This document shows positions 31,609-32,697 of a stretch of 32,697 nucleotides of DNA, one piece after another (position 1 is the first letter of the stretch; each line of letters opens with the position of its first letter). Source of the DNA: CAYLUN01 sp964386865. GTDB lineage: Bacteria > Verrucomicrobiota > Kiritimatiellia > RFP12 > UBA1067. The position numbers and the translations under genes are program-made. The stretch spans positions 1 to 32,697 of the forward strand of contig CAYLUN010000063.1 of NCBI GenBank assembly GCA_964386865.1, given 5' to 3'. The notes beneath the pieces are model-generated. The model saw only the letters and a list, made by a program, of their open reading frames with translations. It searched no databases and was not told where the DNA came from.

Positions 31609-32697
31609 CGAGGCTTTCGACCACGCTCGCCGGCCGGATCGCGGGCGGCAGCACGTGGAAGGTGTAAGTCTCGATCTCCAGCGGATACCCCTTCGCAGCC
31701 GCGTGCGAGAAAAACCCCGGCGTCAGATCCACGCGCGTGGATCCCAGCACGTCGTCGCCCGCGTAAAAGAGCGGCACGTGGAAGTGCGTGCGCAGTTCGC
31801 AGCCCGCGTGCGCCCATGCGGCCTCCAGCGTCTCGCGCGTCAGATCCGGCAGCGAGACGATTCTGCCGCGCGGCAGGCGGATCTTGGTCTGGTGCAGGTA
31901 CACCGGGTCGATGAAGTCCGCCAGCCGCTCCAGCGCGTCGTCGCACGCCGTCGCGCGGAGCGCCGCGCTGAGCTGAATGCGCGCCACGCGAAGGCAGGCG
32001 CTCTCGAAGCGGAGCAGCGCGGTCAGGGGGTCTTCGAACGCCACCGCGAAGTGGCAGGTGTCGAGGCAGAGCCCGATGAACGTGCGCAGCAGCGCCTCGG
32101 CCTCGTCGGGCGTTCGTCGGTTCTTGGCGGTGAGCCAGCGGCGGCCTTCGTAGAGCAGCTCGTCCTCGAACCATGAGACGGTTTCGTCCGTGTTCTCCAG
32201 CAAACAGTCGGGCTCGGGCTCGAGCGCCAGCACGATCTCGCGGCCCGTCCGAAGCTTCAGGTCGTGCAGGAACTCCGCCATCACCGCGAACTGGCGCGCG
32301 TAGACGACTCCCGGCCCCCTGACCTCTGACCTCTGACCTCCGACCTCTGACCTCCGACCTCCGACCTCCGACCTCTGACCTCCGACCTCCGACCTCCGAC
32401 CTCCGACCTCTGCCCTCTGCCCCTTGTACCCCAGCGGCACGGTCGAGACGCTGCCGGTCTGCCCCTCGGGCAGGAGCGCGGCAAGAATCGTCGCGAGGCG
32501 CCCGGTGTAGGTGAGCCGTTCAAGCGTGGTCCAGTCCGGCCGGTAGACGTTCGTCTTCACGGGCGCCCCGTGAAAGGTGCCGTATGGAAAACCGTTGATG
32601 CCCGACACGAAGAGGTCGTGACGCGCGAGCAGGCCGCGGAACGACTCCAGCGCGGCGGGCTCCGCGAGCTCCGCGGCGGCCGATGCGGCGAGCCGCA
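31562..32697 (-). CDS. eboE: EboE, TIM-barrel metabolite traffic protein, 5' end cut by window
   Basis: The minus-strand frame is open from the window edge to TGA at 31562-31564, giving about 378 visible residues; the true start lies outside. Family landmarks in order: VSGINGFPYGTFHG, VKTNVYRPDW, VSTVPLGYKG, ALEPEPDCLLENTDETV, CLDTCHFAVAFEDP, LSAALRA, VYLHQTK, HFHVPLFYAG and LEIETYTFHVLPPAIR. These are characteristic of EboE, a xylose-isomerase-like TIM barrel of the ebo cluster, which has been linked to traffic of metabolites or precursors to the cell envelope in bacteria and algae; the reaction is not known. A 35-residue insertion (RSEVGG-type repeat) encoded by the minisatellite at 32321-32425 follows VPLGYKG. 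It is not part of the usual family sequence. Confidence 0.9.
   Translation of the reverse strand, partial: RLAASAAAELAEPAALESFRGLLARHDLFVSGINGFPYGTFHGAPVKTNVYRPDWTTLERLTYTGRLATILAALLPEGQTGSVSTVPLGYKGQRAEVGGRRSEVGGQRSEVGGRRSEVGGQRSEVRGPGVVYARQFAVMAEFLHDLKLRTGREIVLALEPEPDCLLENTDETVSWFEDELLYEGRRWLTAKNRRTPDEAEALLRTFIGLCLDTCHFAVAFEDPLTALLRFESACLRVARIQLSAALRATACDDALERLADFIDPVYLHQTKIRLPRGRIVSLPDLTRETLEAAWAHAGCELRTHFHVPLFYAGDDVLGSTRVDLTPGFFSHAAAKGYPLEIETYTFHVLPPAIRPASVVESLVKETQWAQALLPARR
32321..32425. repeat. 7-bp minisatellite (GACCTCY)13 plus two degenerate units, inside eboE
   Basis: Thirteen tandem units GACCTCT or GACCTCC run from 32321 to 32411, followed by two degenerate units (GCCCTCT, GCCCCTT) to 32425. 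The total of 105 bases keeps the frame and encodes five 7-residue repeats of the type G[QR]RSEVG. No unit creates a stop in any minus-strand frame. Confidence 0.95.

Noticed and set aside
32321..32425. CRISPR-like array at the 7-bp repeat
   Set aside because: Units are contiguous with no spacers, and the tract is in frame within eboE. It is a minisatellite.

Overview
The window is high-GC bacterial DNA that is almost fully coding. It looks like a member of the PVC superphylum, most plausibly Kiritimatiellota or a relative (Verrucomicrobiota/Lentisphaerota). That placement is inferred from gene content: a GH106-like lipoprotein, sulfatase-modifying-factor domains, an EboE protein, very large secreted proteins built from Calx-beta, InlB-type and Ig-like domains, and a 7-bp (GACCTCY)n minisatellite. 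No rRNA, tRNA, CRISPR array, transposase or integrase was seen.

Layout. (1) 1-2989, minus: glycoside hydrolase-like lipoprotein, 3' end outside the window. (2) 2990-3239: divergent intergenic region with a good sigma70-type promoter. (3) 3240-4247, plus: secreted DUF1573-type protein. (4) 4379-5446: compact unit of promoter, strong RBS, small secreted Cys-containing protein and strong terminator. (5) 5526-31608, plus: eight co-oriented genes. Five encode secreted proteins of about 1283-1787 residues, here called A (5526-9377), B (10728-16091), C (16920-20966), D (21443-26767) and E (27010-30906). Three smaller genes lie among them: a parvulin-type foldase between A and B, and two membrane-anchored helical (HEAT-like) proteins placed directly behind B and E. 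(6) 31562-32697, minus: eboE, 5' end outside the window, with an in-frame minisatellite.

How the genes may work together. All five giants end in a related beta-rich module of about 420-447 residues (G-x-F-x-G... SGK... / GYYTxxLP ... LADG / GSFxxWx ... GFF). They differ at the N-terminus: A and C start with thioredoxin-fold domains (CNYC and CPHC active sites), B with pre-peptidase-like beta domains, D carries two sulfatase-modifying-factor-like domains, and E is a C10 (streptopain-type) cysteine protease with a prodomain. A, D and E form one subfamily and share about 800 C-terminal residues. B and C form a second. The pattern of one common C-terminal platform with interchangeable heads, a foldase and anchored partners suggests a surface-display or secretion system. 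Its function is inferred, not shown. Shorter stretches with lower GC in the heads of A and D, and long identical stretches between D and E, suggest domain exchange and recent duplication or gene conversion.

Regulation visible in sequence: promoters at 3151-3180, 4379-4407 and 21347-21375; terminators at 5415-5446 and 9402-9440. Close spacing suggests operons 9458-20966 (foldase, B, helical protein, C) and possibly 21443-31608 (D, E, helical protein).
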